Below, in pieces: positions 38,051 to 47,252 of a stretch of DNA of 64,000 nucleotides (the first letter of the stretch is position 1; each line of letters opens with the position of its first letter). A program made the position numbers and the translations under genes. The notes under the pieces are model-generated. The model was not told the DNA's origin, made no database searches, and saw only the letters and a program-made list of their open reading frames with translations. The stretch is taken from the NCBI RefSeq assembly GCF_000820145.1, contig NZ_CDBW01000029.1, positions 62,001-126,000 of the forward strand, given 5' to 3'. The stretch comes from Aeromonas sobria (GTDB taxonomy: Bacteria > Pseudomonadota > Gammaproteobacteria > Enterobacterales > Aeromonadaceae).

Positions 38051-39198
38051 GATTTGCCGACCTTTTCCAGTGATTGGTTTGCCATGATAGCCACCTGATC
38101 CAGCGAGTGGTTGGCAATAATTGCGACCTGCTCGCCTTCGCTGACGAAGGCGCTGCCAGCGACCACCAGTTGATCACCTGCCGCCAGTTCACCACTGACA
38201 CACAGGGTATTTTGCTGCTGATCATGGAGTGACACCGGGATTCGGGTTACGTGGTCTTGCGCCACCCGCCAGACATGCCACTGGCGATCCTGACTGTTGA
38301 CCGCCATCGCGGGCAGGCAGAAGAGCGGGTTTTCAGCTTGCTGCGGCTGTTCGAGGGTGACATTAACCGACTTGCCCGCCACCAGATTGACCTGATCCCG
38401 AGGCAGGGAGAGGGTGACCTCATAGGTGCGTTTGAGCGGGGAGGGGATGGAGGCGATATCGGTCACCATGACGGCGAGATCTTGCTGGCGCTGACCCCAG
38501 GCGAGATGACCCAGCTGACCGGTTTTTATCCTGCTGACCTGGCGTTCCGGTACATCGATCACCACATTGAGCTGATCTGGCTGATGCAAGGTGAGCACCT
38601 TGATACCGGGCAGCACGAACTCGTGATTGTCGATATGTCGCTTGCCAATCACCCCGTCAAAGGGAGCGCGCAGTTCGCTATATGCCAGCGCATCACGGGC
38701 TTTTTGCAGCCCCTGAGTGGCCAGCTTGACCGCTGCGTGCGCACGGGCTTCGCCGCTGATAGCCCGATCGAGATTGACATCGGCGATGGCGTTATCGGCG
38801 CAAGCACGCTTGATCCGAGCTAGCTCGATCCGTGCAAGTTGGTGGGCGGCGGTTGCTTCAGCTAACTGGGCCTCTCCCTGGCTCACTGAGACCTGAAAAT
38901 CGTGCGGGTCGAGTCGCGCGAGTAGCTCCCCTTTGCGGACCCGCGAGCCTTCGGTCGCTACCAGCTCCTGTAACATGCCGTGAACGCGAAACGAGAGGTC
39001 AGTGGTGTGGGCTGATTTCAGCACCCCGCTAAATTTGTGCGCTCGGGTGACAACGGGGTCAGCCAGGGTCATCACCTGGACGGCGCGCAGTTGTGCTGGT
39101 TGCTGGGACGGGGGCGTGGTGGCGTCGGCGCCACAGCCGCTTAACAGCAGCAGGAGTGTGCTGCTAAGCACTGTTGTACCGGGATGGGAAAGTGCCAT
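38047..39198 (-). CDS. RND periplasmic adaptor (membrane fusion protein)
   Basis: HlyD/AcrA-type adaptor linking the pump to the outer-membrane channel. The 383-residue precursor has a lipobox LLSGCG (about Cys22), then the lipoyl half LSFRVHGMLQELVATEGSRVRKGELLARLDPHDF, a coiled-coil hairpin (about 90-165, Glu/Ala-rich), the second lipoyl half YSELRAPFDGVIGKRHIDNHEFV, and a beta-barrel region. The last 25 residues contain an 11-residue tandem repeat (QVAIIANHSLD / QVAIMANQSLE) from two 33-bp DNA units (38065-38097 and 38098-38130). ATGA overlap with the pump gene. Confidence 0.92.
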   Translation of the reverse strand: MALSHPGTTVLSSTLLLLLSGCGADATTPPSQQPAQLRAVQVMTLADPVVTRAHKFSGVLKSAHTTDLSFRVHGMLQELVATEGSRVRKGELLARLDPHDFQVSVSQGEAQLAEATAAHQLARIELARIKRACADNAIADVNLDRAISGEARAHAAVKLATQGLQKARDALAYSELRAPFDGVIGKRHIDNHEFVLPGIKVLTLHQPDQLNVVIDVPERQVSRIKTGQLGHLAWGQRQQDLAVMVTDIASIPSPLKRTYEVTLSLPRDQVNLVAGKSVNVTLEQPQQAENPLFCLPAMAVNSQDRQWHVWRVAQDHVTRIPVSLHDQQQNTLCVSGELAAGDQLVVAGSAFVSEGEQVAIIANHSLDQVAIMANQSLEKVGKS

Positions 39199-39306
39199 GG
39201 GAGGATTCCTTTAAACAGGCGTTATCATATGGCGCCAGTTTAATTGAATCATGAAGCGTTAATAATCCCGTCTATCTGTGCTTCAATGTCTCGAAATGCG
39301 TGACAA

Positions 39307-40191
39307 TTAGTCCAGTAGTAGCGCCGATTCCGCCAGCAAACTATCGATCAGTAGGCGGGCGGCATGGGTCATCCCCTTGCGACTGGGATAGACCAGCCAG
39401 GCATCATCGAGATAGACCTTGTGGGCAGGCAGGATCTCCAGCAGTTCACCACTGGTGACGTGTGCCTTGACGCTCAACTCGGGCAGCAGGCTGATACCGG
39501 CGCCCTTGAGCACGGCGTAGCGGATATAGTGGCTGCTGTTGGAGATGAGTCGGCTACTCACTTTGAGTGGGCCCGTGTTGAAGTTCCAGCAATCTTCCAG
39601 TTCACCGCTGGCCAGTCGGTGGATCAGCAGTGCGTGTTGCTGAAGATCCTCAAGTTGTTGCGGCATGCCGTGCTCGGCCAGATAGCCCGGACTGGCATAA
39701 AGCTTGCGCGATACCGTGGTCAGGGGTCTGGCAATAAACGAGCTATCTTGCATCTTGCCAATATGGACACAGGCATCGAGTCCGTAGTTCATGATGTCGT
39801 GATAACCCAGATTACTGACGTGGGTTTCCAGCGTAATGAGCGGGTACTGGCTGAGAAAATTAAGCAACAGATCGTGAGCCAGAATATCGGCATCCCCGAT
39901 CAACCCCAGTTTGACCGAGCCGGTGGGGGCCGAGCTCTGATTCTTGATACTTTGGTTCAGGGTTTCGAGCCGGGGAATAATCTCCTGCAACTGCATAAAG
40001 TAATCAGTGCCGGCTGGCGTCAGGGCCAGTTTGCGGGTGGTGCGCGTAAACAGCTTGCAGCCAAGGGCCTGCTCCAGATCGCCAATCCGCCGACTGACCT
40101 GGGCTCGTGGCACATCAAGGGAGTGTGCCACGGCGGCAAAATTGCCCAGTTCAACCACTGAGAGAAACAGCCTCAAATCATCTATACGCAC
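39307..40191 (-). CDS. LysR-family transcriptional regulator
   Basis: LysR-type regulator of 294 residues. The N-terminal winged helix-turn-helix spans about residues 1-60 (MRIDDLRLFLSVVELGNFAAVAHSLDVPRAQVSRRIGDLEQALG), followed by a PBP2-like inducer-binding domain (SVKLGLIGDADILAHDLLLNF onward). It lies 108 bases upstream of the efflux operon on the same strand, unlike the usual divergent arrangement, so it could be the operon's local regulator or part of the same transcript. The inducer is unknown. The gap between the genes contains A/T-rich palindromic pieces that may serve as the operator. Confidence 0.9.
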   Translation of the reverse strand: MRIDDLRLFLSVVELGNFAAVAHSLDVPRAQVSRRIGDLEQALGCKLFTRTTRKLALTPAGTDYFMQLQEIIPRLETLNQSIKNQSSAPTGSVKLGLIGDADILAHDLLLNFLSQYPLITLETHVSNLGYHDIMNYGLDACVHIGKMQDSSFIARPLTTVSRKLYASPGYLAEHGMPQQLEDLQQHALLIHRLASGELEDCWNFNTGPLKVSSRLISNSSHYIRYAVLKGAGISLLPELSVKAHVTSGELLEILPAHKVYLDDAWLVYPSRKGMTHAARLLIDSLLAESALLLD

Positions 40192-40303
40192 TATCTGGTT
40201 CCCGATGGATAAGAGTGAAACAGCAAGATAACGGACTGTGCTTGCCAGACGAGGCGGCGATCCTGCCGCTGGTCATGGTTATCTTTCTTTGTGCAATGAG
40301 ACA

Positions 40304-40885
40304 TCAGGGCAGGGCGATGCCGTGGCGATCCAGTAACTCGATCAGGCCGATCAGTGGCAGACCGATCAAGGCGTTGGGGTCGCGTCCCTCCAGCCCCTTG
40401 AACAGCACTATCCCCATTCCTTCGCATTTAAAGCTGCCGGCACAATCGAGGGGCAATTCAGCCTCTACATAGCGGCGAATGGCGGCTTCATCGAGATTGC
40501 GAAAATGAACGGTGAAAGGTTCCACCAGTTGATGGGCCTGCCCGGTCGCGGCATCCAGCACACACAAACCGGTATAGAAGGTCACGCTGCGACCCTGTGC
40601 CGCCATTAACTGCGCTACCGCATTGTCGATAGTGCCCGGTTTGCCGAGGGTCCGGCCATCGCAGACACACACCTGATCAGAACCTATGATCAGGCCGTGA
40701 TCACGACCATCGGCGATGGCTTGTGCCTTGGCGCGGGCCAGTCTGGCCACTAACGCCTGGGCCGATTCTCCCGCCAGTGGGCGCTCATCCACATCCGGTG
40801 CGGCACAATCAAAGGGCAGGCCGAGCTTCTCCAGCAAGGCTTTACGGTAACGAGAAGTTGAGGCGAGGGTCAGATTCTGTGGCAT
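40304..40885 (-). CDS. yceF: Maf-like nucleotide pyrophosphatase (YceF)
   Basis: House-cleaning pyrophosphatase of the Maf family; E. coli YceF hydrolyses 7-methyl-GTP. The 193-residue form starts at ATG 40885 and reads [22 protein letters not shown], the diagnostic Maf N terminus, followed by [36 protein letters not shown] and [19 protein letters not shown] at 40909 would add 8 residues with no family support. It is divergent from yceD, as in E. coli. Confidence 0.93.
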   Translation of the reverse strand: MPQNLTLASTSRYRKALLEKLGLPFDCAAPDVDERPLAGESAQALVARLARAKAQAIADGRDHGLIIGSDQVCVCDGRTLGKPGTIDNAVAQLMAAQGRSVTFYTGLCVLDAATGQAHQLVEPFTVHFRNLDEAAIRRYVEAELPLDCAGSFKCEGMGIVLFKGLEGRDPNALIGLPLIGLIELLDRHGIALP

Positions 40886-40966
40886 AATATCAGGCACCGA
40901 TGAAAGCAAGTACCGGCATTCTAGGGACTTGTGACGTTAAAATCATCGGCGGTAAGGACTTTTTCC

Positions 40967-40996
40967 TTTGACTATCCATTGTTGGACCTATAATAT
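40967..40996 (+). promoter_or_regulatory. Candidate yceD operon promoter
   Basis: TTGACT at 40968-40973 pairs with TAATAT at 40991-40996 (17-base spacer); an overlapping TATAAT at 40989-40994 gives 15 bases. Either way the transcript would start only about 3-6 bases before the yceD ATG. Confidence 0.6.
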
Positions 40997-41005
40997 TCGC
41001 GCCCT

Positions 41006-41527
41006 ATGCAAAAGGTGAAGTTGCCCGTTAAGGTTGATCCAGTCCGTAGTGCCTTGAAACTGCTCGATTATGTCGGGATAGTGGAAAAGTCGCAGATGCC
41101 CAGGCTGGAAGAGTCAACCGCTGGCTTGCAGAGTGATATCGATGTATCACTGCAATTTGGTAAAGATGTCCAGAAGTTGACCGTTATGAAAGGCACTGCC
41201 CATGCCAAGGTTGACCTGGTTTGCCAACGTTGTGGTGAAACGTTTGAATACCTTTGTGAAGCTGAATATATCTACACTCCGCTGTTTGAAAAAACAAACG
41301 AGGAAGAACTGCCGGAAGCTTATGAGCCCATTGAGTTGGATGAAAACGGCGAGATAGATCTTCATCAAATCCTCGAGGATGAATTAATCCTCACGTTGCC
41401 TCAAGTCGCAATGCACCCTATGGATGCTTGCCCGAGAGGGAATATGGAGATGAGTTGGGGTGAAATCGAACCTGCTGATGAGCGGCCGAATCCCTTTGCA
41501 GTTCTTGAAGCGCTTAAACGTAAGTGA
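41006..41527 (+). CDS. yceD: DUF177 family protein YceD
   Basis: YceD/DUF177 protein, needed for normal 23S rRNA accumulation in plants and bacteria. The 173-residue product begins MQKVKLPVKVDPVRSALKLL, the same as E. coli YceD, and has the metal-binding-looking CQRCGETF, ELPEAYEPIELDENGEIDL, and the ending RPNPFAVLEALKRK. No Shine-Dalgarno is visible, and the likely promoter is almost on top of the ATG, so the mRNA may be leaderless. First gene of the rpmF-plsX-fab cluster. Confidence 0.95.
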   Translation: MQKVKLPVKVDPVRSALKLLDYVGIVEKSQMPRLEESTAGLQSDIDVSLQFGKDVQKLTVMKGTAHAKVDLVCQRCGETFEYLCEAEYIYTPLFEKTNEEELPEAYEPIELDENGEIDLHQILEDELILTLPQVAMHPMDACPRGNMEMSWGEIEPADERPNPFAVLEALKRK

Positions 41528-41546
41528 ATTTAGGAGTTAGCCTACA

Positions 41547-41714
41547 ATGGCCGTACAACAGAACCGTAAAACCCGTTCCAAGCGTGGCATGCGTCGTTCC
41601 CACGATGCACTGACCTCCGCTGCACTGACTGTTGATCAGACCAGTGGTGAAATTCATCGTCGTCACCACGTGACTGCCGATGGTTTCTATCGCGGTAAAA
41701 AGGTAATCGCTTAA
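41547..41714 (+). CDS. rpmF: Ribosomal protein L32
   Basis: 50S subunit protein L32. The 55-residue product reads [20 protein letters not shown] at the start, typical of L32, followed by an L32-like segment with [14 protein letters not shown] and a basic end KKVIA. The E. coli protein has 57 residues. Shine-Dalgarno TAGGAG lies about 10 bases upstream. It is placed between yceD and plsX as in E. coli, tying ribosome synthesis to lipid synthesis. Too short for a 60-codon cutoff. Confidence 0.98.
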   Translation: MAVQQNRKTRSKRGMRRSHDALTSAALTVDQTSGEIHRRHHVTADGFYRGKKVIA

Positions 41715-41723
41715 GGATTGCCT

Positions 41724-42743
41724 TTGTCTACGCAAACTGTCGCGCTAGACATCATGGGGGGAGATATTGGCCCCTCTGAAACAGTGCCTGCCGCCGTGCA
41801 GGCACTGTCTCTTTTGCCCCAGCTAAAACTGATCCTGGTCGGCGACCAGCACCAGACCTCCTCTTTGTTGCAGCAACATGGCTTGCTCAATCATCCCCGC
41901 GTTCGTTTCGTACATGCATCCCAAGTGGTTGGCATGGGCGACAAGCCGATCGTAGCACTGCGTACCCTTAAAGACTCCTCCATGCGAGTTGTGCTCAATC
42001 TGGTGAAAGCCGGTGAGGCCGATGCTTGTGTCAGTGCCGGTAATACCGGAGCCTTGATGGCCATGGCCAAATGCGTGCTCAAGTCTTTGCCGGGGGTAGA
42101 CAGACCGGCGCTCATCAAGGCATTGCCGACCTTGAGCGGCCAGCGCACCATGATGCTGGATCTCGGCGCCAACGTAAGTTGTGATGCCGATACCTTGCTG
42201 CAATTTGCGGTAATGGGCTCCGTTGTGGCCGAGAAGGTAGAAGGCATATCGGCGCCTCGGGTCGCCTTGCTTAATATTGGCGAGGAGGAGATCAAGGGTA
42301 ATGATCTGGTGCGGCACAGTGCCGAGCTGCTGCGACAGTGCAGTGCACTCAATTATGTTGGCTTCATCGAAGGTGATCGTATCTTCAGTGGTGAGTGTGA
42401 TGTGATTGTCTGCGATGGTTTTGTTGGTAATGTCGCGCTCAAGACGGCAGAAGGTGTGGTACGGATGATGGCTGAGCTGGCCGGATATCCCCGCAAGAAA
42501 CGCAGTTTTCTTGGCCGTATCGCCGGGTTTATGTTCAAACGACGCTTTTCTTACCTGAACCCCGACCAGTATAACGGGGCAAGTCTGTTAGGATTGCGCG
42601 GCATTGTGGTAAAAAGTCATGGGCGTGCTGAACGGCGTGCCTTGTGTAATGCGATCCTGCTGGCCGCACAAGAGGCCAAACATCAACTTCCACTGCAAAT
42701 AGCAGATCGCCTTGAAGCTGTCTTCTCTGACAGGGATCTATAA
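41724..42743 (+). CDS. plsX: Phosphate acyltransferase PlsX
   Basis: Converts acyl-ACP to acyl-phosphate, the first step of PlsX/PlsY phospholipid synthesis. The 339-residue product starts at TTG 41724, with AAGGA 6 bases upstream; another TTG at 41718 is in frame. Conserved blocks are [85 protein letters not shown] and [23 protein letters not shown]. Non-ATG start may limit its translation. Confidence 0.95.
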   Translation: MSTQTVALDIMGGDIGPSETVPAAVQALSLLPQLKLILVGDQHQTSSLLQQHGLLNHPRVRFVHASQVVGMGDKPIVALRTLKDSSMRVVLNLVKAGEADACVSAGNTGALMAMAKCVLKSLPGVDRPALIKALPTLSGQRTMMLDLGANVSCDADTLLQFAVMGSVVAEKVEGISAPRVALLNIGEEEIKGNDLVRHSAELLRQCSALNYVGFIEGDRIFSGECDVIVCDGFVGNVALKTAEGVVRMMAELAGYPRKKRSFLGRIAGFMFKRRFSYLNPDQYNGASLLGLRGIVVKSHGRAERRALCNAILLAAQEAKHQLPLQIADRLEAVFSDRDL

Positions 42744-42750
42744 GAACTCT

Positions 42751-43710
42751 ATGCATAGCAAAATTCTGGGTACTGGCAGCTACTTGCCGAGTTCAGTGCG
42801 TACCAACGCCGATCTTGAGCAGATGGTCGAGACCAGTGATGAGTGGATCGTGGAACGAACCGGGATCCATGAGCGCCGCATTGCCGGTGCTGACGAAACA
42901 GTGGCAACCTTGGCTCATCAGGCGGCTCTGCGCGCCCTGGATGCGGCAGGTCTGACCGCAGCCGATCTCGACATGATAGTGCTGGCGACCACCAGTGCGG
43001 AAAATGCCTTCCCGGCCGCAGCCTGCGAGCTGCAGGGATTGCTCGGCGTACCAGGTATTCCTGCTTTTGACGTGGCAGCAGCCTGCGCTGGGTTCACCTA
43101 TGCGCTCTCCATTGCCGATCAGTTTGTCAAATCCGGCGCGGCACGTAATGTGCTGGTTGTGGGGGCCGATGTGCTCTCCCGCATGTGCGATCCGCAAGAT
43201 CGTGGCACCATCATTATTTTCGGTGATGGGGCGGGTGCGGTGGTGATTGGCGCCAGCGAGACCCCCGGTATTCTCTCTACCCATCTGCATGCTGATGGCC
43301 GTTATGGTGACTTGCTCAAGTTGCCACATCCGCGCCGTGGCATGCCGGGTGCCGAGCTCGAAGCCTACATGTATATGAAGGGCAACGACGTATTCAAGGT
43401 AGCGGTCACCCGCCTGAGCGAGATCGTGACCGAAACCCTGGCGGCTGCCGGTATCGCGCCAAGCGAGCTGGACTGGCTGGTGCCGCACCAGGCCAACTTC
43501 CGCATCATCAACGCGACGGCCAAGAAGCTTGGTATGAGCCTCGACAAAGTGGTGTTGACTCTCGACAAACATGGCAATACCTCTGCGGCATCTGTGCCGA
43601 TCGCCTTTGATGAGGGGATCAGAGATGGCCGGATCAAACCCGGTCAGCTGGTGTTGCTGGAAGCATTTGGCGGCGGTTTCGCCTGGGGTTCGGCGCTGGT
43701 TCGCCTCTGA
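42751..43710 (+). CDS. fabH: 3-oxoacyl-ACP synthase III
   Basis: Starts fatty acid synthesis by condensing acetyl-CoA with malonyl-ACP. The 319-residue thiolase-fold protein from ATG 42751 begins [21 protein letters not shown] and shows the catalytic triad Cys in [13 protein letters not shown] (about residue 112), His in [12 protein letters not shown] and Asn in [14 protein letters not shown], with [15 protein letters not shown] at the end. The start is 7 bases after plsX, with a poor ribosome binding site. Confidence 0.97.
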   Translation: MHSKILGTGSYLPSSVRTNADLEQMVETSDEWIVERTGIHERRIAGADETVATLAHQAALRALDAAGLTAADLDMIVLATTSAENAFPAAACELQGLLGVPGIPAFDVAAACAGFTYALSIADQFVKSGAARNVLVVGADVLSRMCDPQDRGTIIIFGDGAGAVVIGASETPGILSTHLHADGRYGDLLKLPHPRRGMPGAELEAYMYMKGNDVFKVAVTRLSEIVTETLAAAGIAPSELDWLVPHQANFRIINATAKKLGMSLDKVVLTLDKHGNTSAASVPIAFDEGIRDGRIKPGQLVLLEAFGGGFAWGSALVRL

Positions 43711-43783
43711 TCCTCGTCGGGATGAGGCATTAGCCTCATTCCGTTTCAGATTTCATTTTCATCTTTTCTAACAGGAATCAATG

Positions 43784-44719
43784 ATGACCCATTTTGCCAT
43801 TGCCTTCCCGGGACAAGGTTCCCAGTCCGTTGGCATGTTGGCCGAGCTGGCCGAACAACATGCCGTGATCAAGGAGACCTTCGCCGAGGCGAGCCAGGTG
43901 CTGGGTTATGACCTGCTTGCTCTGGTGATGGATGGTCCACTTGAAGATCTGAACAAAACCTGGCGCACCCAGCCTGCGCTGCTCACTGCCTCTGTCGCCC
44001 TGTGGCGTTTGTGGCAACAGCAGGGTGGGGCAACGCCTGCTGTGATGGCGGGTCACAGCTTAGGTGAGTATTCGGCGCTGGTTTGCAGCGGTGCACTCAA
44101 TTTTTCCGATGCAGTCAAACTGGTCGAACTGCGTGGTCTGGCCATGCAGGAAGCGGTACCGGAAGGCACTGGCGCCATGGCCGCCATCATCGGTCTGGAC
44201 AACGAATCTATCGCTGCCAACTGCGAAAAAGCGGCGCAAGGGCAGGTGGTCTCTCCGGTCAACTTCAACTCCCCGGGCCAGGTAGTTATTGCTGGTCACA
44301 AAGAGGCCGTTGAGCGTGCCAACGTGCTGATGAAAGAGTCGGGCGCCAAGCGTGCTCTGCCACTGCCGGTCTCAGTGCCGTCTCACTGCGCCCTGATGAA
44401 ACCTGCCGCAGAAAAACTGGCAGCAGCGCTGGACGGGATCGAGATCAAGGTTCCAACCATCGCAGTCATCAATAATGTCGACGTATCCTGTGAACAGGAT
44501 CCGGCCGCCATCAAGCAAGCCCTGGTGCGTCAGCTGTTCAGCCCGGTTCGTTGGACCGAGACTGTTGAGCAGATGGCCAATGACAGTGTCACTCTCGCGA
44601 TTGAGATGGGGCCGGGTAAGGTATTGAGCGGGTTGGCCAAGCGCATCGACAAGCGTGTGGAAGGTATCCATGCCAACGATGCGGCCTCTTTCGAGCAGGC
44701 GCTGGCCCAGTCCAAGTAA
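43784..44719 (+). CDS. fabD: Malonyl-CoA:ACP transacylase
   Basis: Transfers the malonyl group from CoA to ACP. The 311-residue product from ATG 43784 (AGGA 7 bases upstream; ATG 43781 is also possible) starts MTHFAIAFPGQGSQSVGMLA. The catalytic Ser is in VMAGHSLGEYSALV, and the partner Arg and His in LRGLAMQEAVPEGTGAM and VSVPSHCALMKPAA. Ends with EMGPGKVLSGLAKRI. Follows fabH, as in E. coli. Confidence 0.97.
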   Translation: MTHFAIAFPGQGSQSVGMLAELAEQHAVIKETFAEASQVLGYDLLALVMDGPLEDLNKTWRTQPALLTASVALWRLWQQQGGATPAVMAGHSLGEYSALVCSGALNFSDAVKLVELRGLAMQEAVPEGTGAMAAIIGLDNESIAANCEKAAQGQVVSPVNFNSPGQVVIAGHKEAVERANVLMKESGAKRALPLPVSVPSHCALMKPAAEKLAAALDGIEIKVPTIAVINNVDVSCEQDPAAIKQALVRQLFSPVRWTETVEQMANDSVTLAIEMGPGKVLSGLAKRIDKRVEGIHANDAASFEQALAQSK

Positions 44720-44732
44720 ACAGGAGCAAGTG

Positions 44733-45467
44733 ATGAGTTTTACCGATAAGGTTGTGTTGGTGACCGGTGCCAGTCGTGGTATCGGTCGTGCGATTGCCGA
44801 AACGTTTGTGGCCCGTGGCGCAAAAGTGGTCGGTACTGCAACCAGCGAGAGCGGTGCCGAGGCGATCAGTGCCTATTTGGGCGACAATGGCTGCGGTATG
44901 GCACTGAACGTGACCAGCCAGGAATCCATCGAAGCCGTCTTTGCCGCCATCAAGGCGCGTTTTGGCGACATCGACATTCTGATCAACAATGCGGGTATCA
45001 CCCGTGACAACCTTTTGATGCGGATGAAAGATGACGAGTGGAACGAGATCATCGATACCAATCTGACCTCTCTCTACCGTCTGAGCAAACCGGTGTTGCG
45101 TGCCATGATGAAAAAACGTCATGGTCGCATCATCAGCATTGGCTCCGTGGTGGGAACCATGGGTAATGCGGGTCAAGTCAACTATGCGGCCGCCAAGGCC
45201 GGTCTGGTTGGCTTTACCAAAGCGTTGGCACGGGAAGTGGCATCCCGTGGTATCACTGTGAACGCGGTCGCGCCAGGTTTCATCGAAACCGACATGACCC
45301 GCGCACTCAATGATGATCAACGCAGTGGCATCATGAGCCAGGTGCCTGCCGCCCGTTTGGGTGATCCAAAAGAAATTGCCGCTGCTGTGGTATTCTTGGC
45401 TTCTGATGAAGCAGCTTATATCACCGGCGAAACCCTCCATGTTAATGGCGGGATGTACATGGTGTAA
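44733..45467 (+). CDS. fabG: 3-oxoacyl-ACP reductase
   Basis: NADPH-dependent short-chain dehydrogenase reducing beta-ketoacyl-ACP. The 244-residue product starts at ATG 44733 after CAGGAG. It has the nucleotide motif VTGASRGIGRAIAE, the structural LINNAGITRDNLL, the catalytic Ser (RIISIGSVVGTMG), the Tyr/Lys pair in VNYAAAKAGLVGFTKALA, and VNAVAPGFIETDMTRAL. Ends with TGETLHVNGGMYMV. Starts 13 bases after fabD. Confidence 0.98.
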   Translation: MSFTDKVVLVTGASRGIGRAIAETFVARGAKVVGTATSESGAEAISAYLGDNGCGMALNVTSQESIEAVFAAIKARFGDIDILINNAGITRDNLLMRMKDDEWNEIIDTNLTSLYRLSKPVLRAMMKKRHGRIISIGSVVGTMGNAGQVNYAAAKAGLVGFTKALAREVASRGITVNAVAPGFIETDMTRALNDDQRSGIMSQVPAARLGDPKEIAAAVVFLASDEAAYITGETLHVNGGMYMV

Positions 45468-45624
45468 TCAATTTGTCGTGAGATCTGTTCAAATTTGCGA
45501 TAATACGCCGAAGTTTGGCGAATATCGTGGTTTGACCAGCGGCAAGCTACTTGCAAACTCACGTCAATTGAATAAACTACCCCAACCAGACGCAATAGCG
45601 TATTTTTAAAGGAAAATTCAGGTC

Positions 45625-45861
45625 ATGAGCAACATCGAAGAACGCGTAAAGAAAATCATCATCGAACAACTGGGTGTTAAAGCAGACGACGTTAAGAACG
45701 CCGCCTCTTTCGTCGACGACCTGGGCGCTGACTCTTTGGATACCGTTGAACTGGTAATGGCGCTGGAAGAAGAATTCGATACCGAAATTCCTGATGAAGA
45801 AGCCGAGAAGATCACCACTGTTCAAGCGGCTATCGACTACATCACCGCTAATCAGGATTAA
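45625..45861 (+). CDS. acpP: Acyl carrier protein
   Basis: Carries growing acyl chains on a 4'-phosphopantetheine arm. The 78-residue, strongly acidic protein has the modified Ser in [19 protein letters not shown], and starts [17 protein letters not shown]; length is the same as E. coli AcpP (78). The 157 bases between fabG and acpP probably contain an extra promoter, as ACP is needed in excess. A hairpin terminator follows. Confidence 0.99.
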   Translation: MSNIEERVKKIIIEQLGVKADDVKNAASFVDDLGADSLDTVELVMALEEEFDTEIPDEEAEKITTVQAAIDYITANQD

Positions 45862-45873
45862 TTTCCTGTTCTG

Positions 45874-45903
45874 AAAGAAGCGGCCCAAGGGCCGCTTCTT
45901 TTA
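45874..45903 (+). terminator. Terminator-like hairpin after acpP
   Basis: Arms AAAGAAGCGGCC and GGCCGCTTCTTT around a short loop, followed by T's. It lies inside the operon, before fabF, so it probably sets a higher acpP than fabF mRNA level. Confidence 0.85.
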
Positions 45904-45942
45904 TATCTGCTTCCTTTCAAAAACCTCTCGGAGACTACCTCA

Positions 45943-47184
45943 GTGTCAAAACGCAGAGTCGTGGTGACCGGCTTGGGGATGCTTTCCCCGGTGGGTAACA
46001 CTGCCGAATCCAGCTGGCAAGCACTGCTCAACGGGCAGAGCGGCATTTCCCTGATCGACCACTTTGATGCCAGCGAGTTTGCGACCCGCTTCGCAGGCAT
46101 GGTCAAAGATTTCGATCCCGAGCAATACGGCATCAACCGTAAAGACGCTCGCAAGATGGATCTCTTTATTCAATATGGTATCGCTGCCGGTATGCAGGCG
46201 CTGGATGATTCCGGCCTGACCATCAATGAAGAGAATGCCGAGCGTATTGGCGTGGCAATTGGCTCCGGTATCGGTGGTCTGGGTCTGATTGAACAGAACC
46301 ACAGCAGCCTGATCAACAGTGGTCCGCGCAAGCTGAGCCCCTTCTTCATACCATCCACCATCATCAATATGGTGTCTGGTCATCTCTCCATCATGAAAGG
46401 TCTGCAAGGGCCGAACATTGCCGTGACCACCGCCTGTACCACGGGTACCCATGCCATCGGCATGGCGGGCCGGATGATCGCTTACGGTGATGCGGAGGTG
46501 ATGGTGGCCGGTGGTACTGAAAAAGCCTCCACCCCGATGGGGATGGGCGGTTTTGCCGCAGCCAAGGCGCTCTCTAATCGCAACGATGAGCCGCAAAAAG
46601 CGAGCCGTCCGTGGGACAAGGATCGTGACGGTTTCGTGCTGGGTGATGGTGCCGGTGTACTGGTGCTGGAAGAGTACGAACACGCCAAGGCCCGTGGTGC
46701 CCGGATCTATGCCGAGCTGGTCGGTTTTGGCATGAGCGGTGACGCTTATCACATGACTGCGCCTCCCGCCGATGGTAACGGTGGCGCGCGCGCCATGAAA
46801 AATGCCATCAAGGATGCCGGCATTGCCCCCGAGCAGATTGGTTACATCAATGCTCACGGCACCTCCACCCCGCTGGGTGATGTGGCCGAGCTGCGTGGCA
46901 TGAAGTCAGTGTTTGGCGAGCACGCCAAATCCCTGATGATCAGCTCCACCAAATCCATGACAGGTCACCTGCTGGGCGCCGCCGGTGCCATCGAGGCGAT
47001 CATCACCGTGTTGGCCCTGCGTGATCAGGTGGCTCCGCCCACCATCAACCTGGACAACCCGGATGAAGAGTGCGATCTGGATCTGGTGCCCCACGTGGCC
47101 AAGCCAGGCAACTTCGAGTATGCCCTCTCCAACTCGTTTGGTTTTGGTGGCACCAATGGCTCACTGATCTTCAAACGCGTATAA
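45943..47184 (+). CDS. fabF: 3-oxoacyl-ACP synthase II
   Basis: Elongating ketosynthase that converts palmitoleoyl-ACP to cis-vaccenoyl-ACP and is important in temperature control of membrane lipids. The 413-residue product starts at GTG 45943 (GGAG about 9 bases upstream) with [20 protein letters not shown]. The catalytic Cys is in [16 protein letters not shown], and His residues in [13 protein letters not shown] and [16 protein letters not shown], with the ending [17 protein letters not shown]. Length agrees with E. coli FabF (413). Confidence 0.98.
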   Translation: MSKRRVVVTGLGMLSPVGNTAESSWQALLNGQSGISLIDHFDASEFATRFAGMVKDFDPEQYGINRKDARKMDLFIQYGIAAGMQALDDSGLTINEENAERIGVAIGSGIGGLGLIEQNHSSLINSGPRKLSPFFIPSTIINMVSGHLSIMKGLQGPNIAVTTACTTGTHAIGMAGRMIAYGDAEVMVAGGTEKASTPMGMGGFAAAKALSNRNDEPQKASRPWDKDRDGFVLGDGAGVLVLEEYEHAKARGARIYAELVGFGMSGDAYHMTAPPADGNGGARAMKNAIKDAGIAPEQIGYINAHGTSTPLGDVAELRGMKSVFGEHAKSLMISSTKSMTGHLLGAAGAIEAIITVLALRDQVAPPTINLDNPDEECDLDLVPHVAKPGNFEYALSNSFGFGGTNGSLIFKRV

Positions 47185-47205
47185 TTTGCCGCAGGGCAAA
47201 GACAC

Positions 47206-47237
47206 AGGCCCGATACTGCCGGTATCGGGCCTTTTTT
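47206..47237 (+). terminator. Terminator between fabF and pabC
   Basis: A perfect 11-base stem (AGGCCCGATAC with its complement), 5-base loop, then a T-run. pabC begins 15 bases later, so expression of pabC-mltG-tmk-holB depends on read-through or a promoter near here. Confidence 0.88.
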
Positions 47238-47252
47238 ATCGGAGGGATCCCT

